Shown in pieces: positions 9,418 to 19,180 of a DNA stretch of 44,106 nucleotides (positions are counted from its first letter, which is position 1; every line of letters starts with the position of its first letter). The position numbers were made by a program, and so were the translations under genes. Below the pieces are notes generated by a model. The model was not told the origin of the DNA, ran no database searches, and worked only from the letters and a program-made list of their open reading frames with translations. The DNA comes from Bryobacterales bacterium (GTDB lineage Bacteria > Acidobacteriota > Terriglobia > Bryobacterales > Bryobacteraceae): positions 1 through 44,106 of the forward strand of contig JAEUQF010000413.1 of assembly GCA_016789745.1 (NCBI GenBank), read 5' to 3'.

Positions 9418-12400
9418 TCAAGGACGATCGAAGTAACCGCCGACGTCCACGGCAATGTGAGCCCGGCGGTATGCGAACACGTCCACACTCCCGTTAGCCC
9501 CGACAGTGATGATGGAGAAGTTTGTGACGACCTGGCCTTCGAAGGCGTTGGTAACGGAGGTGCCGGGTCGCGATTGACCAGTGGGCCAGAGCGTCAGGAA
9601 AGGCATGGAGCGTCCATCGGGCAATGCGGTTGTTGTGAGCGCATAGGCCTTGGCAGACGCGGGCAGGCTGCAGTTGGAGGCGCGCAGGGGAATGGTACGG
9701 GTCTCTTCATCCGCGAGTCGGGCACCTTCAGCGGTATCCAAAACGGAACACGGGCTTTGTGGGAAGAAGTAGAGGCCGGTGCGGCCATCATCCGGTGCAA
9801 AGTACCCATTGATGTCAATCAGCAGGTCGGTATTGTTCAAAGCAAACACGTCAATCGATCCGCCAGTGCCGGCGGGAACAATCACGTTGTTCGCCAGAGT
9901 CCGGCCGGCGAAAGAGTTGATGCTTGAAACGTTGGGACGTGGTCCCCCGGCGGGCCACATCGTCAGATAGGCCAGCGAGGCCGGTGGAACAACGGTGAGG
10001 GTCACTGAGTAGGCTCGGGCGTTAGATGGGATCGAGCAGTAGGGACCTTGCGGCAGAGCAAAGCTCCTGACTTGACCACCCATCAAGGCTGGCGGACCGA
10101 ACGGTCCGGCCGGGGAGCGATACAAGGGGCGGGTATCGGTCACGCGGCAAGGGGTCAAGGGGTAGAAGACGAGGTTGTCGCCGCCAGGGTCGGTAAAATA
10201 ACCCGTGATGTCCACAATGACATCGGTGGGGTCTGATGCCCACAAACTCACCGCGCTCCCATTGGCTTTGACGATGGCGGTGTTCGCAACGACCTGCCCA
10301 TCGGGCGAACTGACAGTGCGTGCGGCAGGCCGATTCTCACCCGCGGGCCAGACGGTGACTTGATCGACCGCGGCACCGTCCTTGGGAATAACCGTGACGT
10401 TTACGACATATGCCTTGGCGGCCGCCGGGATAGAGCAGACGGTGGAGGAGGGTAGGACGAGCGTTCGAGACTCTCCGGCGGCGAGGGTTGGGGGCCCGAA
10501 GGCTCCCGTCTGCCCCTGGAAGTTGTACTCCGCACGAGTTTCCATGAGGCGGCAGGGCGCAACAGGTACGAAGCGCAACCCACCGGTCTGGTTGGCCCCG
10601 GTGGCAGGCAACTGCGTGACCGTGATGCTGCCGCCCGGATGTACGACCTTGGCCGAACGCGCGATGCCTTCAGCATTCGCGTCGATCGTATAGCGTACGG
10701 TGGCATTGCCAGTTCCAGCGGAAGGTTCGAAACGGATCCAGGGCACGTCAGAGGTGAGAGACCATGGTCCGCAGGCGAAAACGTCGAAAGTTCCTGTACT
10801 CCCGGCGGCGGTGGGTGGCGGGATGGCGGCGAGGCCACCCAGGCATCTCTCCGTGCTGTCCTCCGCGATGATGGATCCGGAACCTGCGGAGACGTCGAGG
10901 GCGACCGAACTTCCTTGTGCTACGTCGAGGTCGCCGGTCACGTTGACCTGCATGGTCTGGCCCGGATCCAACCGGGCGTAGGTTGCGGTGAAGGCATTCT
11001 CGCCAATGATACAGTCGCCCTCACCGGCCGTTTGGCATCCGGTGACGCGCAGTTGCGGGCCCACCACGCCGCGGACTTCAACCGGTCCGACGGAACTGGC
11101 GTCGCCCTCGTTTGTGGCGAACGCCTGGATGGCGACCGCGCGATTGCCGGAGGGCGCGCGCAGCAGCGGGGAGGTGGTAGCGGTTGAACGGGCTTGCATG
11201 AGCTGAGTGAGGCGAATGGTGGTGCCGGTCAATCGGGAATGACGGAAATTGGGGGCGCCGGTTCCGCCGTTCGGAGCGAGCGAGCCCGTTATGGTCGGAA
11301 AAGGCGCCAGATCGCCGGCTACGATGAAGGGTACGCTATAGGACTCCAACTGCGACAAGTTGCTGGAGGTGATCTCCCAGGTCAGGGCAACACTCTCGGT
11401 TCTGGAGGCCGGGAATGGATCCCACGGAATAGGAGCATCGGTTCCTTGTGGATGGTAGCCGACGAACCGCGCACCTGTAGCGTTGTAACCGATTGCATAG
11501 AACACGTTGAAGGCGCCCCCGCCGGCGAGTTCGACCATAAGCCGTGTCCCGGTGTCCGCCAGACCGAGGCTGGAACCGACAATTAAGCCGCTCTCCTGTG
11601 CCCGAGTACGAAACGCATTCGGCATGAGTTCGGTGAAGGTGGCGCGACCGCCCGCAATGGAGACACGAAACGACTCCTTAGGATTGGCGACAACCCGTTC
11701 GGCATCGAGTACCGCTGCGCCTGGGACCACCGCTGTAGCGGTCACGCTGGTTACGGCAGAAGCATCCACACGGACGTTCCGGAAGAGCCAGCGGCGCTGG
11801 GGATTCACTCCTGCGGCCGCGAGCGGAACCCGAAAACGTAGTTCTTTGTGTACGGAATTGCTGACCCGATAGGCATTCGTACCTGCGCCGCTCAGGCGGA
11901 TCGGCTGTCCATCCTCCAACTGCAGGAGAGCGTCGCGTGAGAGTACGCCGGTGTTGAGTCGGAGCCGCACTTCATTCAGGGCTTCCCCGGCCAGTCCACC
12001 GCAGACCAGGGTGTACAGACCAATCAACTCGGTGGTGCTTTCGCGGCGCACATCAATCGGGGTTGCCGTGGCGGTGCAGCTAAACTGCGCGGCAGGCGGT
12101 TGGGTGATGCGGACTGTATAGAATCCGTTGAGAGTGACGGTGCCGGAGCGTGTGGCATTGGTGCTGTTGGCCTCGACGTTTAAGGTGAGGATGCCGTTGC
12201 TGAATACGGGTGTGACCCATTGAGCGCCGCTAACCGGGGCGACGCCGCAGCGTGCCGGAGCCTTAACGTTTACGCGGTAGGTCCCCTGCACTGGTGTGGC
12301 GGTGAGACTCGAGGTGGACAGTGACAATTCGCAGGCAGCCGTTGCCTGCTCAATGAGTAGCACGCGTGTACCGACAGTAACCGTCCCCCTTCGAGCCGTC

Positions 12401-14544
12401 GTGCCGGTGCTGGGAAGCACCCGCAGACCTAAGGTGCCGGTAGACGCGCCAGCACCGCCGGAAGCAATCCCGATCCAGGGAACATCACTTCTGGCGGTGT
12501 AGGCACAGGGGGTAAGCACCTGCACGGTAACAAGCGAGGAGCCGGCGGAGGCAACCTGCAGAGAGGACGGGGAGAATTGCGCCTCACAACCAGAGCCCTG
12601 CGCCTGATTTACGGTGAATGCAATGCCGGCAACGCTAATTGTTCCGGTGCGGGGAGCCGCGGAGTTCAATTCGACCTGTAGTTCAATGCGATTGTCGGAT
12701 GCGCCATCAGCACCGGAAAGGATGCGAATCCAAGGGACAGAAGGGGAGGCGCTCCATACGCAGTAAGGATTGGAAGGAGAGACCTGTAGAGAGAAACGTC
12801 CTCCGGCGGCTGGCAAGTTGCGGGTTGTTTGCGAGAGGCCGAAGGTGCAGGTGACTGGGTTCTGCACGATACGGACAGCAGCCTGGTTGACCCGAATGGT
12901 GCCGGCGCGGGGTTCCGTTCCGCCGATCTGGGCGGCCACCCGGTAATTGACCAAGCCGTTACCGGTACCGTTGGGGGTGGAGGTGAGAGTGATCCAGGGT
13001 GTCTCCGACACCGCTGTCCAATTGCAAGCAGTGGCGATATGCAGCTGTCCATCGCCTCCTCCAGGCGGCTGCACCCCGGGCTGCGGAGTGGCCGTGACCC
13101 CTTCGCAGCTGGTTCCGATCGCGGCTTGCGTCACGGTGAGTGTGGCGTTGTTAACCGAGATCGTGGCGCTGCGCGTCTGATTAGTGGTGTTCGGGTCGAC
13201 ACGATAAGCGACCGTCTGGGCCCCAGCGGAAGAGAGGGATGTTAGGGAACTACCCTCGCTCACAAGACGAAGCCATGATGCAGTTACAGTGGCAGTCCAG
13301 GCACACCCGGCATCGGCATTGACAGAGAACGAGCGAAGGTCGGCGCTGGATCCCAGATTTGGATTCGGACCAAGTGTGACCGTGCAACCGGCAATGGCAA
13401 TAGCACACGAAGCGCTGGCGGATTGTTGCTGCGCATCGGTCACTCGAGCCTCGAACGCGTAGTTGCCCGCATGGTTTGGTACGCCAAGGATGGATCCATT
13501 CGAAAGGAGCGAGAGGCCGGGCGGCAGTGCGCCAGCGATTGGTTGAATCGCCCACAGGTATGGGGGAGTGCCGCCGCTGGCGCTCACGCTCCCCTGATAG
13601 TTCGTTGAGATCTGGCCGGAGGGAGCATTGCACGAAGTCGTCAGGGGCGGAGTGTCATCAACAAGCGCCATACCATAGTCATCACCGGCAGCGATGGCGA
13701 TAACGCGACTCAACCCAGCAGGTACATTCGTTTGCCCTGCATTATTGGCGCCCCATGCCCGCACAGTTCCGTTACGACGAAGAGCCACGACGTGCGAACC
13801 TCCCGCCGAGATAGCAACCGCGTCGTTGAGATCCTGCGGTACGGCCGGCGCGGGACCCCAGGCGACGACCGTACCATCACTCTTGAGAGCCAAGCTGTAA
13901 CTATTAGGAATGAAGGGGTTAGCGGCGACTGCAATGGCTCCAGACAATCCCGCGGGGGCCGGGGCTCCGGGCCAGGCACACCATGCCACCACCGTGCCAT
14001 CCGACCGTAATGCGACGTTTTGGTTGTTACCGATGGCCACTGCGGTCGCGTTGTTCAGGTTAGCCGGCGGCGGGTAGGTAAAACAGAACGTCTGGCGGCC
14101 CCATGTCGTAACGGTTCCATTGCTTAACAGGGCGATGCTGCGCTCGTAGCCGGCAGCGACTTGCGTGACGTTTGACAAGCTTGCAGGAATAATCCCTTTC
14201 CCCCAATCATTAACCGCACCCCAGGCGACCACAGTGCCATTCCGTCGCAGCGCCAACGAATAGGCATTTCCAGCCGAGATCGCAATCACGTCCGAGAGCC
14301 CGGCGGGCACGTTGGTCTGGCCGGCATTGTTCAATCCCCAAGCCACAACCGTGCCGTCGGACCGCAGTGCCAGGGCAAACGCGTTCCCTGCTGCAATGGC
14401 TTTCACGTCGGTCAGATTTGCGGGCGGTGAGGTGGGCGCGGAACCCCACGTTACGATACGGGTTTGGGCCCAGCCCGATGGAAGCAGGACAGGGCAAAGA
14501 AGGGAAAGGCACAACATCGTTAGTCGGGCGCAGAATTGGCTCAT
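9418..14544 (-). CDS. Giant secreted mosaic protein: RCC1 repeats, Ig-like, BACON repeats, triplicated C-terminal domain
   Basis: 1708 residues. The reading frame is open upstream to 15030, but that part is low-quality sequence. ATG 14544 begins a signal peptide (MSQFCARLTMLCLSLLCPVL, ending GWAQ) and is the chosen start. Order: six to seven RCC1-like blades (about 25-290, for example SLALRRNGTVVAWGA and VVALRRNGTVRAWGA); one He_PIG/Ig-like domain (QISTNYQGSVSASGGTPPYL, ALPPGLSL); several BACON-type domains (about 385-820, with W-I/L-x motifs such as VPWIRI and VPWIGI); a non-repeat region; another BACON domain near 1275-1340; then three related domains of about 110-125 residues, each opening like FVPVAPCRLMETR or FYPLTPCRVTDTR and closing in VDITGYF, IDINGYF and VDVGGYF. 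Likely extracellular. Convergent with the kinase, only 87 bp apart. No enzymatic motif seen. Confidence 0.88.
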   Translation of the reverse strand: MSQFCARLTMLCLSLLCPVLLPSGWAQTRIVTWGSAPTSPPANLTDVKAIAAGNAFALALRSDGTVVAWGLNNAGQTNVPAGLSDVIAISAGNAYSLALRRNGTVVAWGAVNDWGKGIIPASLSNVTQVAAGYERSIALLSNGTVTTWGRQTFCFTYPPPANLNNATAVAIGNNQNVALRSDGTVVAWCAWPGAPAPAGLSGAIAVAANPFIPNSYSLALKSDGTVVAWGPAPAVPQDLNDAVAISAGGSHVVALRRNGTVRAWGANNAGQTNVPAGLSRVIAIAAGDDYGMALVDDTPPLTTSCNAPSGQISTNYQGSVSASGGTPPYLWAIQPIAGALPPGLSLLSNGSILGVPNHAGNYAFEARVTDAQQQSASASCAIAIAGCTVTLGPNPNLGSSADLRSFSVNADAGCAWTATVTASWLRLVSEGSSLTSLSSAGAQTVAYRVDPNTTNQTRSATISVNNATLTVTQAAIGTSCEGVTATPQPGVQPPGGGDGQLHIATACNWTAVSETPWITLTSTPNGTGNGLVNYRVAAQIGGTEPRAGTIRVNQAAVRIVQNPVTCTFGLSQTTRNLPAAGGRFSLQVSPSNPYCVWSASPSVPWIRILSGADGASDNRIELQVELNSAAPRTGTISVAGIAFTVNQAQGSGCEAQFSPSSLQVASAGSSLVTVQVLTPCAYTARSDVPWIGIASGGAGASTGTLGLRVLPSTGTTARRGTVTVGTRVLLIEQATAACELSLSTSSLTATPVQGTYRVNVKAPARCGVAPVSGAQWVTPVFSNGILTLNVEANSTNATRSGTVTLNGFYTVRITQPPAAQFSCTATATPIDVRRESTTELIGLYTLVCGGLAGEALNEVRLRLNTGVLSRDALLQLEDGQPIRLSGAGTNAYRVSNSVHKELRFRVPLAAAGVNPQRRWLFRNVRVDASAVTSVTATAVVPGAAVLDAERVVANPKESFRVSIAGGRATFTELMPNAFRTRAQESGLIVGSSLGLADTGTRLMVELAGGGAFNVFYAIGYNATGARFVGYHPQGTDAPIPWDPFPASRTESVALTWEITSSNLSQLESYSVPFIVAGDLAPFPTITGSLAPNGGTGAPNFRHSRLTGTTIRLTQLMQARSTATTSPLLRAPSGNRAVAIQAFATNEGDASSVGPVEVRGVVGPQLRVTGCQTAGEGDCIIGENAFTATYARLDPGQTMQVNVTGDLDVAQGSSVALDVSAGSGSIIAEDSTERCLGGLAAIPPPTAAGSTGTFDVFACGPWSLTSDVPWIRFEPSAGTGNATVRYTIDANAEGIARSAKVVHPGGSITVTQLPATGANQTGGLRFVPVAPCRLMETRAEYNFQGQTGAFGPPTLAAGESRTLVLPSSTVCSIPAAAKAYVVNVTVIPKDGAAVDQVTVWPAGENRPAARTVSSPDGQVVANTAIVKANGSAVSLWASDPTDVIVDITGYFTDPGGDNLVFYPLTPCRVTDTRPLYRSPAGPFGPPALMGGQVRSFALPQGPYCSIPSNARAYSVTLTVVPPASLAYLTMWPAGGPRPNVSSINSFAGRTLANNVIVPAGTGGSIDVFALNNTDLLIDINGYFAPDDGRTGLYFFPQSPCSVLDTAEGARLADEETRTIPLRASNCSLPASAKAYALTTTALPDGRSMPFLTLWPTGQSRPGTSVTNAFEGQVVTNFSIITVGANGSVDVFAYRRAHIAVDVGGYFDRP

Positions 14545-14755
14545 TCGGAGTGAACTGCGCAAACCGGAATCGGATTTGCGAACTTTCCGCTTTTTGATGA
14601 GAAAATCTGGCGATCTGATTCGACCGCCTCGCCGGGACTCCCCGGATTCGAGTCCGATGCAGCGGAGAACGCCTGGTCTGCCTGTTGGACTGGGTGGGCG
14701 AGCGCCGAAGCGCGTTCCGGAAACAGCCTGTGTTAGCGGTTCTGTCGGATCGGCA

Positions 14756-15088
14756 TCACTCCTGTACACCGCAAGAGACCAGACGCGCGCTTTCCCGTTC
14801 CCAGCGCCAGGGAACGTGTTGGCCCTGGAGGTGCACGGCGCCCACCCAGCGATCCACTCCGCAAAAGGCCACCGCGTCGGCTTTGTCCTCCAGCAGCAGG
14901 CGGCCGAAATCGGTGAGGGTGAGCACGGCGCCGCTGAATTGGTAGTCTTCGGTCCAGCCGTAGAAGGGCTCTGCGTAGCGAATGGGCTGGTTGGTCCATC
15001 GGAGCATGTCGCTGAGGGCGTGCCAGCCAACGCCGCCCATCAACGGGTCGATGGCGTGCGGCCGCGTTCCAACCCACCAGCCCGCCAC
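14756..15088 (-). pseudogene. DUF1835-like protein, C-terminal remnant
   Basis: A 110-codon frame whose last ~95 residues look like the C-terminal end of DUF1835-type proteins. It has DPLMGGVGWHALSDMLR, a run of aromatics and LTLTDFGRLLLEDKADA, then VDRWVGAVHLQG and PWRWER near the end. In the family this tail follows a much longer N-terminal part that is not present here; upstream the frame gives only a few unrelated codons before the DUF1552 start region. It lies in the 581-bp gap between two divergent genes (14545-15125). The assignment comes from recalled family pattern, not a search. Also in this gap is a short inverted repeat, GGACTC and GAGTCC, at about 14636-14656. Confidence 0.5.
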
Positions 15089-15125
15089 TGCCCGTCAACG
15101 ACGCTGGTGTATGCTAAGGGCTGAT

Positions 15126-16373
15126 ATGGAAAGACGGCGGTTTCTGCGGGCTGGCTTGGCGAGCATTGCGTTGCCGGCATTGGAGGCCTTTGGGGCTCCC
15201 GAGCCGGTGGCGGGCCGGGCTCGGACGTTTGTCTCGGTAGGGGCGTACCTGGGGTGGCATGCTCCGGCGTTCTATCCGAAACAGACGGGGGCCGGTTACG
15301 AGATGCCGCCGCTGCTGGAGCCGCTGACGCCGCATCGCGAGCAGTTCACGATTTTCTCCGGGCTGGATCACCGCGCGCCGAATGGGCACGATGCCTGGAA
15401 CAACTTTCTTTGCGGCAAGGTGCCGGGCTCCTATTCGCTCGATCAGATCATTGCCGATCAGATCGGCCAGAAGTCGCGATTCCCTTCCCTGCACCTCATC
15501 GCCGGCGCCAGCGAGCACACTAATGGCCGGCAGATGAGCTATACGAAACAGGGTGTGCCGCTGCCGGAGATCGAACGGCCCAGCGTGCTGTATAAGCGGC
15601 TGTTTATGTCTTCCGCGGATCGGGCGCGGGTGGCGTATATCCTGTCGAGCGGGCGCAGTGCGCTCGACGACGTGGTCGACGATGCCAGGCGGCTGGAGGC
15701 ATCGCTCCCGGCCGGGGACCGGGCGAAGCTGGGAGAGTATTTCGAGTCCGTGCGGGGTGTGGAGCGGCGGATGTCGCGGCAGATTGAGACGATCGACGAG
15801 CCGGTGCCGCAGCCGGATTACAAGCTCCCGGAGACCGATCCGATTACGCCGAACCTGATGATGGAAGCCGAGCAGGTGCTGTATGACCTGATGGCGCTGG
15901 CCATCCAGACCGAATCGACGAAGGTGATTACGTTCGGGCTGTATGGGCTGGGGCAGGTGTTCACCATTGATGGCGCGCCTTTGTCGGCCGGGTATCATGC
16001 GCTGTCGCATCACGGCAATGACCCGGGAATGATGCGGGACCTGGTGAAGCTGGAACGGTCGCACATGCTGCAGTTGTCGGGCTTTTTGAAGGCGCTGCGC
16101 GAGAAGAAGGATGCGCAGGACCGGCCGCTGCTCGATTCCACCATTGTCCTGGTAGGCACCGGGATGGGCGATGCGAGCCGGCACAGCAATTCGGATCTGC
16201 CGACGCTGGTGGCGGGCGGCGGCTTCCAGCACGGGCGGCATCTGGCGATCGACCGGAAGGCGCCGGATGCTCCGTTGTTAGGCGATCTGTATGTGACGCT
16301 GATGCAGCGGCTGGGCATGGAAGCCGGGACGTTTTCGAATGCCTCGAAGAACCTGAATCATTTGTTCGCATAA
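15126..16373 (+). CDS. DUF1552 protein, Tat-exported
   Basis: 415-residue protein of the DUF1552 family, which pairs with DUF1592/1588/1585/1587 proteins in Acidobacteriota and Planctomycetota. A twin-arginine leader is visible at the start (MERRRFLRAGLASIALPAL), which favours ATG 15126 although the frame is open upstream. Family-type stretches include AYLGWHAPAFYPKQTGAGYE, FTIFSGLDHRAPNGHDAWNN, SLDQIIADQIG, GDRAKLGEYFESVRGVERRM, ALAIQTESTKVITFGLYGLG, HALSHHGND and VLVGTGMGDASRHSNSDLPT, with many conserved His/Asp residues near metal-like positions. The biochemical role is not established. Three bases separate it from the next gene, so they are almost certainly one operon. Confidence 0.9.
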   Translation: MERRRFLRAGLASIALPALEAFGAPEPVAGRARTFVSVGAYLGWHAPAFYPKQTGAGYEMPPLLEPLTPHREQFTIFSGLDHRAPNGHDAWNNFLCGKVPGSYSLDQIIADQIGQKSRFPSLHLIAGASEHTNGRQMSYTKQGVPLPEIERPSVLYKRLFMSSADRARVAYILSSGRSALDDVVDDARRLEASLPAGDRAKLGEYFESVRGVERRMSRQIETIDEPVPQPDYKLPETDPITPNLMMEAEQVLYDLMALAIQTESTKVITFGLYGLGQVFTIDGAPLSAGYHALSHHGNDPGMMRDLVKLERSHMLQLSGFLKALREKKDAQDRPLLDSTIVLVGTGMGDASRHSNSDLPTLVAGGGFQHGRHLAIDRKAPDAPLLGDLYVTLMQRLGMEAGTFSNASKNLNHLFA

Positions 16374-16376
16374 GCT

Positions 16377-18926
16377 ATGACGCGGCTTCTTGTTCTGTGG
16401 GGATGCGCCGCGGCGGCGCTGGGTGCGGAGCCTTTGCCTTCTGACGTGGCGGCTACGGTGAAGGCGCGGTGTTTGGGGTGCCATTCCACGGACGTCAAAC
16501 AGGGTGGCGTGGACCTGCAACGCGCGGGAGTGGAGTGGGCGGTTTGGGAGCGGGCGCTCATCGCCGTGAAGCAGGGGCGAATGCCTCCCCGGCCGTTGCC
16601 CCGGCTCAGTGCCGCGGAACTCGCCGGCTTCACGGGCTACCTCGAACAGGGACTGGCGCGGCATACGCCGTTCGGCGGTGCGGTGCCCCGGCGGTTGAAT
16701 GGGGCCGAGTACGAAGCCACCATCCGGGAGTTATTCGATCTGCCGAAATTCCGCCTGCCGATGGGCTTTCCGCCCGATGTTCAGGTGCACGGATTCGACA
16801 ACGTGGCGACAGGCTTGACGATGTCGCCGCCGCTGCTGGAGGCGTATGCGCAGACGGCCTGGGAGATCGCCGATACGGTGTTTCCGCCGCCGGGGAAGAA
16901 GGCGCAGCAGCGGGTATGGAACGTGCCGCCATCGGAGATGGTGATCAGCTTTTCGGCATCGACGGTGCGCAACGGGGTGCTTCGGATGGCATCGCGGGCC
17001 GAGGATGTGATGCGCAGCTGCACGTGGCCGGCGCGGGTGGAGATCATGGATTCGGGCGTCTACCGGATCACCGTGAAAGCCTCGCAGTTCCAGCCGAAGC
17101 CCGGCCAGCGGATGGCATTGGAGGTGTGGGCGCGGGAGATCGATGCGACGGACCGGTCGAAGATCCGCGCGTTCCGGCGGCTGCATGGGGTGGAGGTGAC
17201 GTCGGAGTCGCCCGAGACGTTCACGTTTGAGGCGGAGTTGTATGAGGGGCAGACGCCGCTGCTGCGATGGGCGAATGCGGAGCTGGATCATACCAGCGAG
17301 CAGTTGCCGGCGTTGTACCGGGAGCGGTTTGCGAAGAACCCGCGGTTATTGGCGGCGTATCTGCAGGCGCTGCACAACCCGGATGGGTCACCACGGGGGC
17401 CGGCGCGGCTGCGCGGACGCAACGGCTATGACCTGATCAACCGGCTGATGGAGGATCCGAAGCTGGATATGACGCATGCGACGCTCGATTCGGAGCGGAC
17501 CAGGCGCATGCTGACGATGATTGGGACCATCGGCGGATTGAATAATCTGCACGATACGCTGGCGCACGAGTACTTCGACCACGGGCCATCGCTGCAGATT
17601 CATGATCTGCGGGTGGAAGGGCCGCTGCGGCCGGCCGAGGGGCCGAAGGATAAGAAGCGGAAGCAGATCCAGATGGATCTGGCGGGCGGGCTGGCGCCGG
17701 GTGCGGTGTCGCGGGAAGAGTACGCGCGGCGGGTCGTGGACGGGTTTCTGCCGCGGGCGTTTCGCAGGCCGGTGGACGAGGCGACGCGGGCGAGTTTCCT
17801 GCAGGTAGCCACGCGGCACTGGGCCGAGGGCAAGAGCTTCGATGAAGGCATGCACCTGCTGCTGCGGACAGTGCTGGTATCGCCGCGGTTCCTGGATCGC
17901 GAGATGACGCCGGGCGAGTTGGATGGGTACGACCTGGCCACGCGGCTGGCGTATTTCCTGCGGCTGGGCCCTCCGGATGCGGGATTGCAAGAGGCGGCGC
18001 GGACCGGGCGTTTAGGGACTGCGGAAGGATTGCGGGCCGAGGCCGACCGGTTGCTGCCCAGGCGCGCGGATGCGCCGATGGTGCGGAGCTTTGCCGGCCA
18101 GTGGCTGGGGACGCGAAAGCTGGCGTCGATCATGCCGGATCCGGCATTTGGGTTTTCCGAGGCGGATGTGCGCCTGGCGGGGCAGGAGGTGGAGTGGCTG
18201 TTCGCCGAGATGCTGGGGAAGAACCTGCCGATGGCTGACTTCATCGATCCGGACTTCACGTATACGACGCGGGCGTTCGCGGCACGGAACTACGGGTATA
18301 AGGGCGAGGGCGGCGGGGCAGGCATCGCGCGGCTGGCGCTGGAGCGCGGCGGGCGTTATGGGGGGCTGTTGGGCATTGCCGGGACAATGATCGCGACGGC
18401 GAATGGCGTGGATACGCAGCCGGTGCTGCGCGGCGTCTGGATGTTGGACCGGATTCTGGGCGTACCGCCAATGACGCCGCCGAATGATGTGCCCGCCTTG
18501 ACGCCGGATATCGGCGGGGCGACGACGCCTCGCGAGTCGCTGGCGGCGCATACGAAGGAGCCGCGCTGCGCCGGGTGCCACACGACCATTGATCCGTTCG
18601 GGCTGGTGCTGGAGAACTACGATCCAGTGGGCCGGTGGCGGGAGACGTGGCCGAAGTCGGGCAAGCGAATTGAGTCGGCGGTGGAGTTGCCGGATGGGAC
18701 GCGGATTCGCGATGCGGTGGAGTTGAAGAAGTGGCTGGTGGGGAATATCGATGTGTTCTCGGCGGCCTTCGGGGAGAAGCTGCTGACGTATGCGACGGGG
18801 CGGGTCCCGAGCTTCGCCGAGCGGCGGGAGATCGCCGGCATTGTCGCGGAGGTGCGACAGGCCAACGGTGGGGCGCGGGATCTGGCGCTGGCGCTAATGG
18901 GCAGTAAGACGTTCAGGACGCGGTAG
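16377..18926 (+). CDS. DUF1592-family secreted protein with cytochrome-c-type CXXCH motifs
   Basis: 849 residues. Signal peptide MTRLLVLWGCAAAALGAE. A Planctomycete-type cytochrome C1-like segment follows with CLGCH at 32-36. Then DUF1587 (RRLNGAEYEATIRELFDLP), DUF1595 (GFLPRAFRRPVDEATRASFL and LLLRTVLVSPRFLDRE), DUF1592 (YDLATRLAYFLRLGPPDA and FAGQWLGTRKLASIMPDPAF), DUF1588 (GLLGIAGTMIATANG and CAGCHTTIDPFGLVLENYDP, CXXCH at 731-735), and DUF1585 at the end (GEKLLTYATGRVPSFAERRE). Either CXXCH could bind haem, or the second may be structural. The gene starts 3 nt after DUF1552. Together they are likely a periplasmic or surface system, perhaps polymer- or redox-related; this is inferred from co-occurrence only. 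Confidence 0.93.
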   Translation: MTRLLVLWGCAAAALGAEPLPSDVAATVKARCLGCHSTDVKQGGVDLQRAGVEWAVWERALIAVKQGRMPPRPLPRLSAAELAGFTGYLEQGLARHTPFGGAVPRRLNGAEYEATIRELFDLPKFRLPMGFPPDVQVHGFDNVATGLTMSPPLLEAYAQTAWEIADTVFPPPGKKAQQRVWNVPPSEMVISFSASTVRNGVLRMASRAEDVMRSCTWPARVEIMDSGVYRITVKASQFQPKPGQRMALEVWAREIDATDRSKIRAFRRLHGVEVTSESPETFTFEAELYEGQTPLLRWANAELDHTSEQLPALYRERFAKNPRLLAAYLQALHNPDGSPRGPARLRGRNGYDLINRLMEDPKLDMTHATLDSERTRRMLTMIGTIGGLNNLHDTLAHEYFDHGPSLQIHDLRVEGPLRPAEGPKDKKRKQIQMDLAGGLAPGAVSREEYARRVVDGFLPRAFRRPVDEATRASFLQVATRHWAEGKSFDEGMHLLLRTVLVSPRFLDREMTPGELDGYDLATRLAYFLRLGPPDAGLQEAARTGRLGTAEGLRAEADRLLPRRADAPMVRSFAGQWLGTRKLASIMPDPAFGFSEADVRLAGQEVEWLFAEMLGKNLPMADFIDPDFTYTTRAFAARNYGYKGEGGGAGIARLALERGGRYGGLLGIAGTMIATANGVDTQPVLRGVWMLDRILGVPPMTPPNDVPALTPDIGGATTPRESLAAHTKEPRCAGCHTTIDPFGLVLENYDPVGRWRETWPKSGKRIESAVELPDGTRIRDAVELKKWLVGNIDVFSAAFGEKLLTYATGRVPSFAERREIAGIVAEVRQANGGARDLALALMGSKTFRTR

Positions 18927-18937
18927 GGGGGTGTTAG

Positions 18938-19180
18938 TCAGCGGTAGGCTTGGGAGCGGTGGCGGACGCGGGAGATGATCATGATCTCCTCGGATTGGAC
19001 GGTAAAGAACACGCGATAGTCGCCTGCACGAAGCCGGAAGTGCAGTGGACTGACGTCACCGGCAGCCGTGCGCGCATGGTGAAGAACGGCTTCGAAAACT
19101 CGCATCGCCGTAGGGCGATCCAGATCACGGACGTCTGCGGGCGCTTTCGGATCCCAAAGGATGCCGTAAGGGAGCGGTAT
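18938..19180 (-). CDS. RelE/ParE-family toxin-like ORF with no standard start codon
   Basis: An 80-codon frame read on the minus strand. It has the RelE-like pattern YGILWDPKAPADVRDLDR near the front and LHFRLRAGDYRVFFTVQ then IMIISRVRHRSQAYR at the end, including the RLR..GDYRV core. It begins immediately after the antitoxin's TAG stop (19181-19183), in the same frame, with ATA as the first codon. There is no ATG, GTG or TTG until Met26, which would remove the first strand. So it may use a rare AUA start, be made by readthrough of the UAG, or be silent after an ATG to ATA change. Its 3' end is 11 bp from the convergent DUF1592 stop. Confidence 0.62.
   Translation of the reverse strand: MPLPYGILWDPKAPADVRDLDRPTAMRVFEAVLHHARTAAGDVSPLHFRLRAGDYRVFFTVQSEEIMIISRVRHRSQAYR

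Noticed and set aside
14545..15030. N-terminal extension of the giant mosaic protein
   Set aside because: Low-complexity codons with no signal peptide at the front. The signal peptide starts at 14544, and the extension overlaps the DUF1835-like remnant in another frame.
15114..16241. A 375-codon minus-strand frame opposite DUF1552
   Set aside because: His/Arg/Gln-rich shadow of the DUF1552 codons.
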